Below are positions 1 through 8,045 of a stretch of DNA of 34,589 nucleotides, piece by piece; position 1 is the stretch's first letter, and each line of letters starts with the position of its first letter. The notes under the pieces were generated by a model. The model ran no database searches. It was not told where the DNA came from and saw nothing but the letters and a program-made list of their open reading frames with translations. Location: positions 1 to 34,589 of the forward strand of contig SSEF01000027.1 of assembly GCA_008012175.1 (NCBI GenBank), in the 5' to 3' direction. The translations under genes and the position numbers were made by a program. Origin of the DNA: Candidatus Moraniibacteriota bacterium (GTDB taxonomy: Bacteria; Patescibacteriota; Minisyncoccia; Moranbacterales; UBA1568).

Positions 1-21
1 ACATCGCTGGAAACCAGCTGT

Positions 22-405
22 CTACGAGAAAAAAACATGGTCCAGATGCCGGATTTCCGGCTCCTTACCAGGACGAAAGGTCACCGCCACAACATCGAAT
101 GAGTAGTCACGATCTTCGATTTTCCGCTCTTTGAGATAGGCGCCCGCCGCCTTCTCCATTTTTCGGAGCTTGGACCGATTGACCTGCCACTCCGGAAGAC
201 GGCTTTCTTTTCCAGAATCGAGAAAGACCGCTTTCACCTCGACAAAGACGATTTCTCCCTTTCTTTCCGCTACGATATCAATCTCTCCGAGGCGAATCCC
301 TCGGATATTAGCATAGTTGCGCTCCCGGATTCGATATCCATGAGCAGTAAGATGCTTGGCTGCAGCATCCTCCCCAGCTCTCCCAATATCCGCACTGTTC
401 CACAT
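22..405 (-). CDS. YraN/UPF0102 family endonuclease-like protein
   Basis: 127-residue protein with the compact restriction-endonuclease-like fold of the YraN (UPF0102) family. The N-terminal segment (GRAGEDAAAKHLTAHGY) is the family's helix 1 signature, and the nuclease-like motif is visible as GEIDIVA (about 40-46) followed by FVEVKA (about 54-59), matching the E-x-D...E-x-K pattern. Length is normal for the family. The exact biological role of YraN proteins is not established; a DNA-processing role is assumed from the fold. The start at 405 is supported by an AGGGG-type ribosome binding site about 9 nt upstream. It lies downstream of the putative RNA gene on the same strand. A weak promoter, TTGCAA and TTAGAT 18 nt apart, may lie between them. 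Confidence 0.88.
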   Translation of the reverse strand: MWNSADIGRAGEDAAAKHLTAHGYRIRERNYANIRGIRLGEIDIVAERKGEIVFVEVKAVFLDSGKESRLPEWQVNRSKLRKMEKAAGAYLKERKIEDRDYSFDVVAVTFRPGKEPEIRHLDHVFFS

Positions 406-466
406 AGCAAATTTCCCCTATCTAAGATTTCTCAAGAATATACTTGCAAAAACCGTTTTTAGCAAC

Positions 467-486
467 AAAAAAAGGCCTGTTTGGCC
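467..486 (-). terminator. Terminator of the putative RNA gene
   Basis: Reading leftward, GGCC-AAACA-GGCC is followed by seven T. The stem is short, so strength is uncertain. Confidence 0.45.
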
Positions 487-985
487 ATTCCATTTATCTT
501 CTTTGCCCGGAACCACGAGGTGTTGGTGCCGGGCGCTTGACGACGCCCAATATTTTAAAAAAATTGGCTGTGCAAGCGCCCAGCGTGCGTGTGCCCAACA
601 TATCTCTGGAGAAGTCTAGCCCGGGTGAGAGGCAGTTTCGCTTCCACACGAGAGGTATGTGGTTTGATGCTCACGCTATTGGTAGGATATTTCTGGCAGA
701 TCCTTGATCTCTCACCGTTTTTTGGCTATGCCTAACAATTTTTGAAGGTGCTAATTTTTGAAGCTTTTTTGCTTTTTGTTTTTGTGTAAAGGCCGAGCGA
801 TATATTATATTTCTCGACATTTGTGTTTTTGTTTTGGCGGCACGCTCCAGACCAGAATAGGAGCTGTTGGTGGCGATGCACCGAACGGTTAAACAGTGGA
901 GACCTTCTCATACCCATCGCAAGATGCGGAGGAGAGGGTCTCCCGTGTTCGAGATCATGTTTTCAAGTAACTTTCTCACTACGAC
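467..985 (-). ncRNA. Putative structured non-coding RNA, ~520 nt, unassigned family
   Basis: The 730-base gap between yraN and the next gene has no convincing protein gene but has all the marks of an RNA gene. A near-perfect promoter (TTGACT, 17-nt spacer, TATAAT) at 992-1020 reads leftward and predicts a start near 985. A short GGCC/GGCC hairpin followed by seven T lies at 467-486 on the same strand. Between them are strong complementary pairs: 898-904 with 937-943, 624-631 with 709-716 (GGTGAGAG/CTCTCACC), 531-539 with 573-581 (GGGCGCTTG/CAAGCGCCC), and a long hairpin at 505-536. An A-rich, apparently single-stranded stretch lies at about 735-840. I could not match it to RNase P RNA, tmRNA, SRP RNA or 6S RNA by their conserved cores. 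The only in-frame ORF on this strand (732-917) does not look like a protein. Confidence 0.6.
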
Positions 986-991
986 AATCCA

Positions 992-1020
992 ATTATAGCA
1001 GAAAAAAATGCTCGAGTCAA
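992..1020 (-). promoter_or_regulatory. Consensus sigma-70-type promoter for the putative RNA
   Basis: Reverse strand: TTGACT (1015-1020), exactly 17 nt, then TATAAT (992-997). It is among the best promoter matches in the window and no protein gene follows, which is the main reason for calling an RNA gene. Confidence 0.75.
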
Positions 1021-1137
1021 TTTTGGATGCAAAATATCTTTTATTCTCAGGATTATTTCATGTCTTGAAGATAGGAACGACACATCCCGCAAATCAAACG
1101 CTCAAGAAATAAGTGCGTGACTTTAAAAGTATCGCTT

Positions 1138-2355
1138 CTACAAGCCATTCTTATCCAGAACTGAGCGGAGCGAGTCCTTGCTCGTACCGAGTACCCATTG
1201 TTGGTCTCGGACAGCATAATCAACCGAGAGCCCAAGCGCTGGATCGATATTTGCAAATCGTACCGGCCGTCCGAGATAGGAACCGTCACGAAACGTCAGA
1301 TTTGTCTTCGGAGCAGTTGTCACATCAAGAAAAAGTGGCGCGACAGCCAAAGCCAAGTCTTTTTCGTTTTTCTTCAGGCCCGCTTCAAATGCCGGAATAT
1401 CCTTGATAGAGGCCACAAGCACTATGCGGGGTCGGCCGCTGTCCATGAAGATGTAGAGCGAGAACGATTCATCCAATGTACTCAGAAGATCGGCAGACAC
1501 ATTTAGCTTGGCGAGATAGGCAAAACGCGAAAGGGCCAAGGGATTCAATTTTTGATCCCGAACGAGAAACTCTATGGGGCCTGACAAGCTATCTTTACGG
1601 ATCAGATCTCCTGCCTGAAGCAGGGCGCTCTGTATCTGCTCAGCAGTCACTGTTTCAGTGTCAAAAGAGAGAATATTCGGCTGATCCGAGAAGTACCGCG
1701 TCTGAGAGGCTAATTCTGGCTGGATAGCAGGTTGCGGCAGGCTTGGGGACTCGACTCGAACCTCCGGCTTGACCATGCTGATGTTTGATTGCCACCAGAA
1801 ATATGTCCCAAAAGCCAAAATGATGAGAAGTAGAGTGACTGCTATGGATATCACGAGAAGTATCTTACGGTCTCGGAAAATAGGCTTAAGGGCTTGAAGA
1901 AAGGCGCTCAGTGAAGACAATGATGCACGAAATGATGGACCAGCCGCTGGAAGGGTCGAGGTACGGAATGCTACTGGAGACGATTCCTGACTCGCCACTT
2001 CCGATGGACCCGGCCTCTCTGATGAGGGCACGGCTGCGGGCCGAGCAAGCGGAGGATCGAAGACTGGCAATTCAACAGGAGGGACAGCCGTATTCCCTAT
2101 AGACTCGCGGAGAAACGGGCTTCCGGATCGATCATTCGATTCTGCATCAACCTCAGTGACTCCAGGTGCTGTGAAAAAAGGCGCTCCCCCAGTGGTATTT
2201 GGATGAAAACTAACCGATGAATCAGCTGCCCGAGCGGCATCAGCCGAAATTCCCCTTCCCGAAAGGTCATCTTCCATGGTTCGAATGAGATTCTGGAGCG
2301 GGTCGGCTGGACGCGAGGGAATCGTAGAGGCTTTTTTTTGTTTGAACCAATCCAT
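1138..2355 (-). CDS. Single-pass membrane protein with Pro/Ser-rich N-terminal region, unknown function
   Basis: 405 residues, no family recognised. The first ~160 residues are low-complexity, rich in Pro, Ser and Ala, and probably disordered in the cytoplasm. A positively charged FRDRK segment then leads into one strong transmembrane helix at about 164-188 (ILLVISIAVTLLLIILAFGTYF). The remaining ~215 residues look globular and would lie outside the membrane; they contain no cysteine pair or enzyme motif that I can see. It follows pnp on the same strand behind a terminator-like hairpin and carries TATAGT/TATACT-type -10 elements about 40-50 nt upstream. The topology resembles signalling or envelope-anchoring proteins, but that is only inference. 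Confidence 0.8.
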   Translation of the reverse strand: MDWFKQKKASTIPSRPADPLQNLIRTMEDDLSGRGISADAARAADSSVSFHPNTTGGAPFFTAPGVTEVDAESNDRSGSPFLRESIGNTAVPPVELPVFDPPLARPAAVPSSERPGPSEVASQESSPVAFRTSTLPAAGPSFRASLSSLSAFLQALKPIFRDRKILLVISIAVTLLLIILAFGTYFWWQSNISMVKPEVRVESPSLPQPAIQPELASQTRYFSDQPNILSFDTETVTAEQIQSALLQAGDLIRKDSLSGPIEFLVRDQKLNPLALSRFAYLAKLNVSADLLSTLDESFSLYIFMDSGRPRIVLVASIKDIPAFEAGLKKNEKDLALAVAPLFLDVTTAPKTNLTFRDGSYLGRPVRFANIDPALGLSVDYAVRDQQWVLGTSKDSLRSVLDKNGL

Positions 2356-2361
2356 ACAAAT

Positions 2362-2386
2362 ACAAAAGAGAGGCTAATCCTCTCTC
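2362..2386 (-). terminator. Terminator downstream of pnp
   Basis: Reverse strand AGAGAGG-ATTAG-CCTCTCT followed by TTTTG. It separates pnp from the 405-residue membrane protein, whose start codon is only 10 nt further on. Confidence 0.6.
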
Positions 2387-2414
2387 AAGTATACTATACT
2401 CCCTTTTACAAATG

Positions 2415-4553
2415 CTATTCGCGTTCTTCGCCGAGCTCCTGGCGCACCATCTTGGCCTTTGCCATCTTGTGCGAGAGGTTGATGCGTCCCTGGGAATCGA
2501 TTTCCTTCACGATTACTGCCACGACATCACCGACTTTGACTATATCTTCAACCTTCTCTACCCGGTGATCAGCGAGCTCAGAGATATGGATAAGCCCCTC
2601 CTGATTCGGGAGCACCTCAGCAAAGGCGCCGAAGTTCATGATCCGAGTCACGCGCCCCTGAAACATCTCTCCTACCACTACCTCGCGGGTGATATTCCTG
2701 ACCCATTCGACCGCCTCCTTAGCGCTTGTCTCATCAACCGAGGTGATGAAGACTGATCCGTCGTCCTCAATGTCGATCGAGACGCCGGTCTCATCAATGA
2801 TCTGATTGATCATCTTGCCGCCAGGACCGATAACATCGCGGATCTTCTCAGGATTGATATGCAGCGTGATAATGCGCGGAGCATACGGGGACATCGTCTT
2901 CTTCGGCTCTGGGATAGCAGCGAGCATAACCTCCATGATCTCAAGCCGTGCTGCCAACGCTTGCTTGATGGCGATTCCAAGCATATCCGGGGTGAGGCCG
3001 TCGATCTTCACGTCCATCTGCATGGCCGTAATGCCGTCCCGAGTCCCGGCCACCTTGAAATCCATGTCACCGTAATGATCTTCGAGTCCCTGGATATCGG
3101 TCAGCACCTTGAATCGGCCATCTTTCCCCGTAATGACGCCCATCGCAATGCCAGAAACTGGTTTCTTGATTGGCACGCCAGCATCCATAAGAGAGAGTGT
3201 TGATCCACAAGTCGAAGCCATCGAGGAGGAGCCGTTCGAGGAAAGGACCTCTGAAACGAGATGGATCGTATATGGAAAGTCTTCCTTGGATGGCAGCACT
3301 GGGAGAAGCGCCTTTTCAGCAAGCGCCCCATGACCGACTTCCCGTCGACCAGGACCGCGCATCGGCTTGATCTCACCAACCGAGTAGGCGGGAAAATTGT
3401 AGAAGTGCATGTAGCGCTTCTTCTCATCGGTCTCCATCGTATCGACAACCATCTCGTCACCTGGAGCTCCGAGTGTCGTCACGGTCAAGACCTGGGTCTC
3501 GCCACGCGTGAAGAGGCCCGTGCCATGGGTACGCGGCAAAATACCCACCTGGGAAGCGAGCGGGCGGATCTCGGTCAATGCACGGCCATCCGGGCGAGCG
3601 TCGTGCTCGAGGATATTGGTATGCAGCGCCTCATCCGAGAGTTCTTCGGCGATAAGAGAGAGGACTTCCGCCTGATGCGGCTCGTCGGGAAAGTTGGCAG
3701 CAGCGTACTCTGCAGCCTTTGACTCAATTTCAGCAACCTTTTCCGCCATTGCAGCCTTCGGGCGGAGATAGAGCGCCTCGGCGAGACCAAGTGAGCTCAC
3801 ATATGCTCTCATCTTCATTTCAAACTCATCGCTTCCGACAAGCCGTGCAGCAACACGCTTCTCACGTCCGGCCTCTTTCCTGACGCTCTCGATGAAATCG
3901 GTAATTTTCTGGATCGCCTCGTGGCCGAAACGGAACGCTTCCGTCATCTTTTCTTCCGGAATCTCGTTCGCCCCGCACTCAATCATATTGATCTTGTCGT
4001 GAGTACCCGAGAGAAGCAGATCGAGCACGCTTCCGTTTCGTTCCTCACTCGACGGATTGAGCACAAATCCACCGTCTCCAAGAATACCGACGCGCACTGC
4101 GCCGATCGGGCCAGCCCACGGGATATCGGAAAGCGTCAACGCGGCCGAAGCGGCGATCATCGCGACCAGGTCCGGATCATTCTCGCCATCGTACGAGAGC
4201 ACGGTCGTGACAACCTGGACTTCGTTCCGCATCCGGCTGTCGAAAAGCGGACGGATAGTCCGATCGACCGCGCGACCTGAGAGGATCGCATCGTCCGATG
4301 GACGCCCCTCGCGCTTGATGAAACGCGAACCCTTGATCTTCCCGGCAGCATAGTACCGCTCCTCGAAATCCACCATGAGTGGAAAATAGCCCGTAATTCG
4401 GGACATCTCTTTGCTCATGACCGCGGTAGCGAGGACGACTGTGTCCCCGTACTGGACGGTCACCGCACCATTCGCCTGACCGGCGAGAAGGCCGGTTGAA
4501 ATGCTTAATTCACGCCCACCGAGCTGGAGAGACCATTTTCTGGCTCCTTGCAT
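2415..4553 (-). CDS. pnp: Polyribonucleotide nucleotidyltransferase (PNPase)
   Basis: 712 residues, the usual length for bacterial PNPase, which degrades RNA 3' to 5' by phosphorolysis and can add tails. Domain order is complete: RNase PH domain 1 (about 10-140), helical linker, RNase PH domain 2 (about 320-540) with the SNGSSSMASTCGSTLSLMDAG active-site region, a KH domain (about 555-615, core VIGPGGKMINQI) and an S1 domain (about 620-690, MNFGAFAEVLPNQEGLIHISEL). The start MQGARKW is preceded by GGAGGG about 12 nt upstream. The gene has its own promoter and a ~100-nt leader containing a long hairpin, discussed separately. Confidence 0.98.
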   Translation of the reverse strand: MQGARKWSLQLGGRELSISTGLLAGQANGAVTVQYGDTVVLATAVMSKEMSRITGYFPLMVDFEERYYAAGKIKGSRFIKREGRPSDDAILSGRAVDRTIRPLFDSRMRNEVQVVTTVLSYDGENDPDLVAMIAASAALTLSDIPWAGPIGAVRVGILGDGGFVLNPSSEERNGSVLDLLLSGTHDKINMIECGANEIPEEKMTEAFRFGHEAIQKITDFIESVRKEAGREKRVAARLVGSDEFEMKMRAYVSSLGLAEALYLRPKAAMAEKVAEIESKAAEYAAANFPDEPHQAEVLSLIAEELSDEALHTNILEHDARPDGRALTEIRPLASQVGILPRTHGTGLFTRGETQVLTVTTLGAPGDEMVVDTMETDEKKRYMHFYNFPAYSVGEIKPMRGPGRREVGHGALAEKALLPVLPSKEDFPYTIHLVSEVLSSNGSSSMASTCGSTLSLMDAGVPIKKPVSGIAMGVITGKDGRFKVLTDIQGLEDHYGDMDFKVAGTRDGITAMQMDVKIDGLTPDMLGIAIKQALAARLEIMEVMLAAIPEPKKTMSPYAPRIITLHINPEKIRDVIGPGGKMINQIIDETGVSIDIEDDGSVFITSVDETSAKEAVEWVRNITREVVVGEMFQGRVTRIMNFGAFAEVLPNQEGLIHISELADHRVEKVEDIVKVGDVVAVIVKEIDSQGRINLSHKMAKAKMVRQELGEERE

Positions 4554-4581
4554 AGTTTTGAAACGCCCTCCAGGCTCATAA

Positions 4582-4619
4582 ACACGCGGTTTTCCCCGAT
4601 ATTTCGGGAAGATCCGTGT
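4582..4619 (-). promoter_or_regulatory. Hairpin in the pnp mRNA leader
   Basis: Two nested helices: an outer ACACGG/CCGCGTGT pair (4582-4589 with 4614-4619) and an inner CCCGA/TCGGG stem (4595-4608). It lies about 30 nt upstream of the pnp ATG. In E. coli the pnp leader also forms a hairpin used for autoregulation; a similar role here is inference only. Confidence 0.45.
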
Positions 4620-4663
4620 AGCTATAAACCTGAAAAAGGCTTCTATTAAGATTGATTGCCCCT

Positions 4664-4693
4664 AGATTAGCGTCATTTTCTCCCTTTTGTCAA
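4664..4693 (-). promoter_or_regulatory. Promoter of pnp
   Basis: Reverse strand TTGACA (4688-4693), 18 nt, TAATCT (4664-4669). The -35 box immediately follows the T-run of the pyrC terminator. Predicted start near 4657, giving a leader of about 104 nt. Confidence 0.65.
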
Positions 4694-4726
4694 AGAAAAA
4701 CCGGCAACAGGGAATTCTGTTGCCGG
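4694..4726 (-). terminator. Rho-independent terminator of pyrD-pyrC
   Basis: Perfect 10-bp stem CCGGCAACAG/CTGTTGCCGG with 6-nt loop (4701-4726), followed leftward by TTTTTCTTT. Confidence 0.9.
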
Positions 4727-4744
4727 CATGGGCCGAAACGCTGT

Positions 4745-5809
4745 TCAGCTGGGATACTCGAGGCCTTTCACTCGCCAGGCAACCGTCTTGCCGGCCCGAA
4801 ATGGTATGACCTCGCTCTCGCCGAACGGGTAGCTCGCTGGCACTGTCCACGGCTTCCTCACCAGGGTGATCCGGTCAGTATTCCGCGGCAAGCCATAGAA
4901 GTCCGCCCCGAAATGACTGGCGAACCCTTCGAGCCGATTGAGCGCGCCGAGGCTATCAAACGCCTCGGCGTAGAGCTCGATGGCTGCATGAGCCGTGAAG
5001 CAGCCCGCGCAGCCACAGCCGCATTCCTTCGTCCCCTTCGCATGCGGCGCCGAATCGGTACCGAGGAAGAACTTCGGACTACCGGAAGTTGCTGCGAGCA
5101 AGAGCGCTTCGCGGGCGCACTCCCGCTTCATGATCGGCAGACAGTAGTGGTGCGGATTGACGCCGCCGCGGAAGATCGCGTTGCGATTCTCGAGAAGATG
5201 GTGTGCCGTCATGGTCGCGGCGATATTCGGGAAGCTTTCCACGAACTGTACCGCCTCGGCCGTCGTCGCATGCTCGAGCACGATCCGAAGCTTCGGATAG
5301 CTGTCGACGATCTCAAGCAGCACATCTTCGAGGAAACGCTTCTCGCGGTCGAAGATATCGACTTCGCCGGCATCATCACAGAGAAGCTCTCCATGGACGC
5401 AGAGCACGAGACCGAGTTCTTCAATCGCAGCGAGCACGCCTTCGATCTTATCGATGTCCGAGACGCCGTCGGCCGAGTTGGTCGTGGCATTGGCCGGATA
5501 GAGCTTGAAAGCTTTCACCAGCCCGGACTTCGCCGCTTCTTCGACGTCCTTCGGCATCGTATTGTCGGTAAGGTAGAGCGTCATGATCGGTTCGAACAGT
5601 GCTTTGAATGGTGGTTCATGAAGCGGTTCGATGATCCGTGCATAGTAACGCAAAGCCTCTCCTGCCGTAGTGACTGGCGGCTTCAAGTTGGGCATGATGA
5701 GCGCCCCGCCGAAGACGCGCGCGCTATGCTGGAGCGCACTCACCATCGCTGCACCATCGCGCAAGTGCAGATGCCAGTCATCCGGCCGAGTGATCGTGAT
5801 TCGATCCAT
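4745..5809 (-). CDS. pyrC: Dihydroorotase, type II (PyrC)
   Basis: 354 residues from the ATG at 5809; the open frame extends further upstream into pyrD, but this start has AGGAG 8-9 nt before it. PyrC interconverts carbamoyl-aspartate and dihydroorotate in pyrimidine synthesis. The metal-binding motif HLHLRDG is at about residues 13-19. The family segments VCVHGE, the LEHATTAEAV region and the FLGTDSAPH segment (metal-ligand Asp) are all present, as is LPIMKRE. Length matches the E. coli-type short dihydroorotase. It is 13 nt downstream of pyrD with a good ribosome binding site, so the two form an operon closed by the terminator at 4694-4726. Confidence 0.97.
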   Translation of the reverse strand: MDRITITRPDDWHLHLRDGAAMVSALQHSARVFGGALIMPNLKPPVTTAGEALRYYARIIEPLHEPPFKALFEPIMTLYLTDNTMPKDVEEAAKSGLVKAFKLYPANATTNSADGVSDIDKIEGVLAAIEELGLVLCVHGELLCDDAGEVDIFDREKRFLEDVLLEIVDSYPKLRIVLEHATTAEAVQFVESFPNIAATMTAHHLLENRNAIFRGGVNPHHYCLPIMKRECAREALLLAATSGSPKFFLGTDSAPHAKGTKECGCGCAGCFTAHAAIELYAEAFDSLGALNRLEGFASHFGADFYGLPRNTDRITLVRKPWTVPASYPFGESEVIPFRAGKTVAWRVKGLEYPS

Positions 5810-5822
5810 CGTGATTCTCCTT

Positions 5823-6704
5823 TCAGTTGTCAGTGAAACCGATGTACTGCATGGCGATATCGCCGAACACCTTGGCGCCGCCAACGAAATAGGCGGTGCC
5901 AATTTGCACAACCGAAGCGCCGGCCCAGAGCATCCTCTCGACATCTTCACCGCTCTGTACGCCGCCCACGCCCCAGACAGCGATCCCTTCCGGCAGCACC
6001 TTGCGCCATTGCTGTACCTGGCCAAGCGCCTGCTGGAAGATCTGCTTGCCGGAACCGCCGGCATAGCCGAGCTTGTCCGGCGTCTGGATGACCGGCGTGC
6101 CGTCGGAATTGAAATCGAGGCAGTTCGGCACGGTGTTCTGCGTGACGACAGCATCGACCGGAAACTCCGCGATGACCGAGGCAATCTCTTCGATCCGGTC
6201 CGGATCCATCGGCGAGACTTTCACCGAAATAAACCAACCCCCGGTGTAATTGAACACCGCCGAAAGCGAATCTTCAACCAGCTGCTTCCGGTACGAGATA
6301 ATCGGCTTCCTTTTGCCGCCATCGGCGACATTCGGACAGCCGAGATTGACCTCGACGCCGTCAAAGCCGATCCGCTGCACCCGAGCCGCTAACTCACCGA
6401 ACTCTTCAGCAAAGAAACCCGCGATGCTCACGATGATCGGCTTGCCGGCTTCATGCGCGATACGCACCATCTCCGGACCGATCTCTTCGAGCTTCTCGAT
6501 GCCGGGATTCGGCAGGCCGAGCGAATTGAGCGTAAAGACCGGATCGCCATTGAACGTATTGCCGGGATTGCCATCGCGCTGGTTCATAGTGATTGAACCG
6601 ACGATGATGAAGCCAGCCGCGGATTTTGCCAAAGCTTCCACTTCAGCGACGGATTTGCACCAGCCGGCAGCATTGCCGACCGGAAAATCAGGATTGATCT
6701 TCAT
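5823..6704 (-). CDS. pyrD: Dihydroorotate dehydrogenase, class 1-like
   Basis: 293 residues from the ATG at 6704, preceded by GGAAAGGAGAGGG; the longer frame to 6800 would need a TTG without a ribosome binding site. The enzyme oxidises dihydroorotate to orotate on FMN. The barrel motifs are clear: VEVNLGCPNV (about 114-123), AVVTQNTVP (substrate Asn), GYAGGSGKQI (FMN phosphate region) and the terminal GVGGVQSGEDVERMLWAGASVVQIGTA. There is no N-terminal membrane helix, which argues for a soluble class 1 enzyme. No pyrK-like electron-transfer subunit lies nearby. It is the first gene of the pyrD-pyrC pair. Confidence 0.93.
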   Translation of the reverse strand: MKINPDFPVGNAAGWCKSVAEVEALAKSAAGFIIVGSITMNQRDGNPGNTFNGDPVFTLNSLGLPNPGIEKLEEIGPEMVRIAHEAGKPIIVSIAGFFAEEFGELAARVQRIGFDGVEVNLGCPNVADGGKRKPIISYRKQLVEDSLSAVFNYTGGWFISVKVSPMDPDRIEEIASVIAEFPVDAVVTQNTVPNCLDFNSDGTPVIQTPDKLGYAGGSGKQIFQQALGQVQQWRKVLPEGIAVWGVGGVQSGEDVERMLWAGASVVQIGTAYFVGGAKVFGDIAMQYIGFTDN

Positions 6705-6720
6705 GTTTCCCTCTCCTTTC

Positions 6721-6772
6721 CAGTTGTTCAGGTACGGAAAAGGAACCCGAAACGGTTCCTCCTTGGGCCGAA
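6721..6772 (-). promoter_or_regulatory. Nested hairpin in the pyrD upstream region
   Basis: Reverse strand GGTACG ... CGTACC encloses AGGAACC-GTTTCG-GGTTCCT, which itself follows an isolated AAGGAGG. A TTGACA (6795-6800) lies upstream but no good -10 follows. It may be a leader structure of pyrD. Confidence 0.35.
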
Positions 6773-6803
6773 GCGTACCGAAAACCACTTTTTTTGTCAA
6801 AGA

Positions 6804-6827
6804 GAAAACGGGCGCCGGCCCGTTTTC
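6804..6827 (-). terminator. Terminator of the NYN-domain gene
   Basis: Perfect 10-bp inverted repeat GAAAACGGGC/GCCCGTTTTC with a 4-nt loop. Ts are within and just after the stem (TTTTC TCTTT), so termination is plausible but the T-run is imperfect. Confidence 0.6.
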
Positions 6828-6851
6828 GTTTTTCCGCCCAACCCTTGCTAT

Positions 6852-7349
6852 TCAGATGAGGAAGCGGCGCTTATTCTCGGAAAGATTGAGAAAATCATCT
6901 GCCTTCTCTATGAGTTTCGCCGAGGATGATTCAGCAAATGCGATCACCTCGACACGGACGCCATAAGTGTTCTGGAGATACTCCACGAGATGGACATAGT
7001 CGCCATCGCCTGAGACGAGCACGATGACGTCGAGCTTCGCCGCCATCTTGATCGCATCGATCGCGATGCCTACGTCCCAGTCGCCTTTGCGTGATCCATC
7101 AGGGAATATCTGGAGATCTTTGGTCATCACGTCGTAACCGCTCTTCGTCAGGGCTTCGAAGAATTTCTCCTCCATCCCTTCCGTCGTCTTGATACCGTAC
7201 GCGAGCGCCCGGATGAGCTTGCGCTCATTCACGCCAGCCTCAAGAACGGCCTTGAAATTCACCTTCTTGCCGTAGAGAACGCGGGCGCTGTAGTAGAGAT
7301 TCTGTATATCCACGAGCACGCCGACCCGCTGGTCACTGAATTTTGCCAT
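6852..7349 (-). CDS. NYN domain (LabA/DUF88-like) predicted ribonuclease
   Basis: 165 residues forming a single NYN/PIN-like domain. The conserved acidic residues are visible: VGVLVDIQNLYYSA near the N terminus (Asp and Asn), DWDVGIAIDA in the middle and VSGDGDYVHLVEYL near 115-128. These would coordinate a metal ion in a nuclease active site, as known for NYN proteins. The C-terminal tail SENKRRFLI is short. It sits between rpsO and pyrD on the same strand, each separated by a hairpin terminator. No Shine-Dalgarno sequence precedes the ATG. Its substrate is unknown. Confidence 0.88.
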   Translation of the reverse strand: MAKFSDQRVGVLVDIQNLYYSARVLYGKKVNFKAVLEAGVNERKLIRALAYGIKTTEGMEEKFFEALTKSGYDVMTKDLQIFPDGSRKGDWDVGIAIDAIKMAAKLDVIVLVSGDGDYVHLVEYLQNTYGVRVEVIAFAESSSAKLIEKADDFLNLSENKRRFLI

Positions 7350-7381
7350 AAAAATATTTCACCGGTTTAAAAAGCCGCCTC

Positions 7382-7407
7382 AACAGAAACCGCCACTCGC
7401 GTGGCGG
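7382..7407 (-). terminator. Terminator of rpsO
   Basis: CCGCCAC-GCGA-GTGGCGG (7390-7407) followed leftward by TTTCTGTT. Confidence 0.7.
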
Positions 7408-7416
7408 CAACCATTG

Positions 7417-7680
7417 TTACAGTCCGAGCTTCTTGACGAGCGCCTTCTGAGCTTTCTCATTCGTCTTCTCGAGGTAGGCGAGGAGCTTCTTGCGCTTGGC
7501 TACCATCTTGAGGAGGCCGCGGCGCGAATGAAAGTCCTTCTTGTTCTTCTTCAGGTGTGTTGTAAGCCTCTTGATCTGCTCCGTGAAGAGGGCGATCTGG
7601 TATTCCGGAGAACCGGTATCCGAATCGTGCCGCTTCACCTCGCTGGTCACCTTTTCCTTCTGCTTGTGCGAGAGCGCCAT
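7417..7680 (-). CDS. rpsO: 30S ribosomal protein S15
   Basis: 87 residues, full length for S15. The signature HDSDTGSPEYQIALFTEQIKRLTTHLK followed by DFHSRRGLLKMVAKRKKLLAYL is unmistakable. S15 binds the central domain of 16S rRNA early in 30S assembly. The gene stands alone with its own promoter (7763-7791) and terminator. The ~95-nt leader could hold an S15 autoregulatory site, as in other bacteria, but I cannot show one. pnp, often next to rpsO elsewhere, is in this window but about 3 kb away. Confidence 0.99.
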   Translation of the reverse strand: MALSHKQKEKVTSEVKRHDSDTGSPEYQIALFTEQIKRLTTHLKKNKKDFHSRRGLLKMVAKRKKLLAYLEKTNEKAQKALVKKLGL

Positions 7681-7762
7681 AGCGTCTTCATGTCAGCGAT
7701 AGACTCGTTGGAGGTCGGACTTCACAACCAATCTACGCTCGATGTATAAAAATTACCTCATG

Positions 7763-7791
7763 AGAATAGCACGGTTTTCTCTTTCTGGCAA
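7763..7791 (-). promoter_or_regulatory. Promoter of rpsO
   Basis: Reverse strand TTGCCA (7786-7791), 17 nt, TATTCT (7763-7768). The rest of the 365-base gap (7792-7937) shows no further feature. Confidence 0.6.
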
Positions 7792-7937
7792 GACACAACG
7801 CGGAATGACCCTATTCACGCATGCCTGCACGATTCATTTCACACCCATAGAATATAATTGGATATCCCCTTAAATTTTAGGCCTTGTCAAGAGAATAGCC
7901 TCAAGGCTTTACTGGTGAGCATCAGGCTGGATCAGTT

Positions 7938-7966
7938 TTGACACGCTGGCTTGAAACTGGTTAAAT
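7938..7966 (+). promoter_or_regulatory. Promoter of the 93-residue orphan gene
   Basis: TTGACA (7938-7943), 17 nt, TTAAAT (7961-7966). Confidence 0.65.
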
Positions 7967-7968
7967 AA

Positions 7969-7992
7969 GACGTCCAAGATTTCTTGGATGTC
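7969..7992 (+). promoter_or_regulatory. 5'-end stem-loop of the orphan mRNA
   Basis: A 10-bp stem (GACGTCCAAG/CTTGGATGTC, one G-T) with a 4-nt loop begins almost at the predicted transcription start. Such 5' stem-loops often protect mRNA from decay; that role is inferred. A TTTTTT run lies at 8002-8007, so conditional termination is a second possibility. Confidence 0.5.
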
Positions 7993-8045
7993 TAGATAGT
8001 GTTTTTTCCCATTCCAATCACTTCCATTCTTTCTAGGAGATCGCC

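Noticed and set aside
732-917. 61-residue minus-strand ORF within the putative RNA; also considered as a tmRNA tag
   Set aside because: Lys/Asn/Ser-rich low-complexity translation without a ribosome site; it does not end in an Ala-Ala tag and no tmRNA T-arm or acceptor stem is found. A faint resemblance to a tmRNA pseudoknot segment is not enough to assign it.
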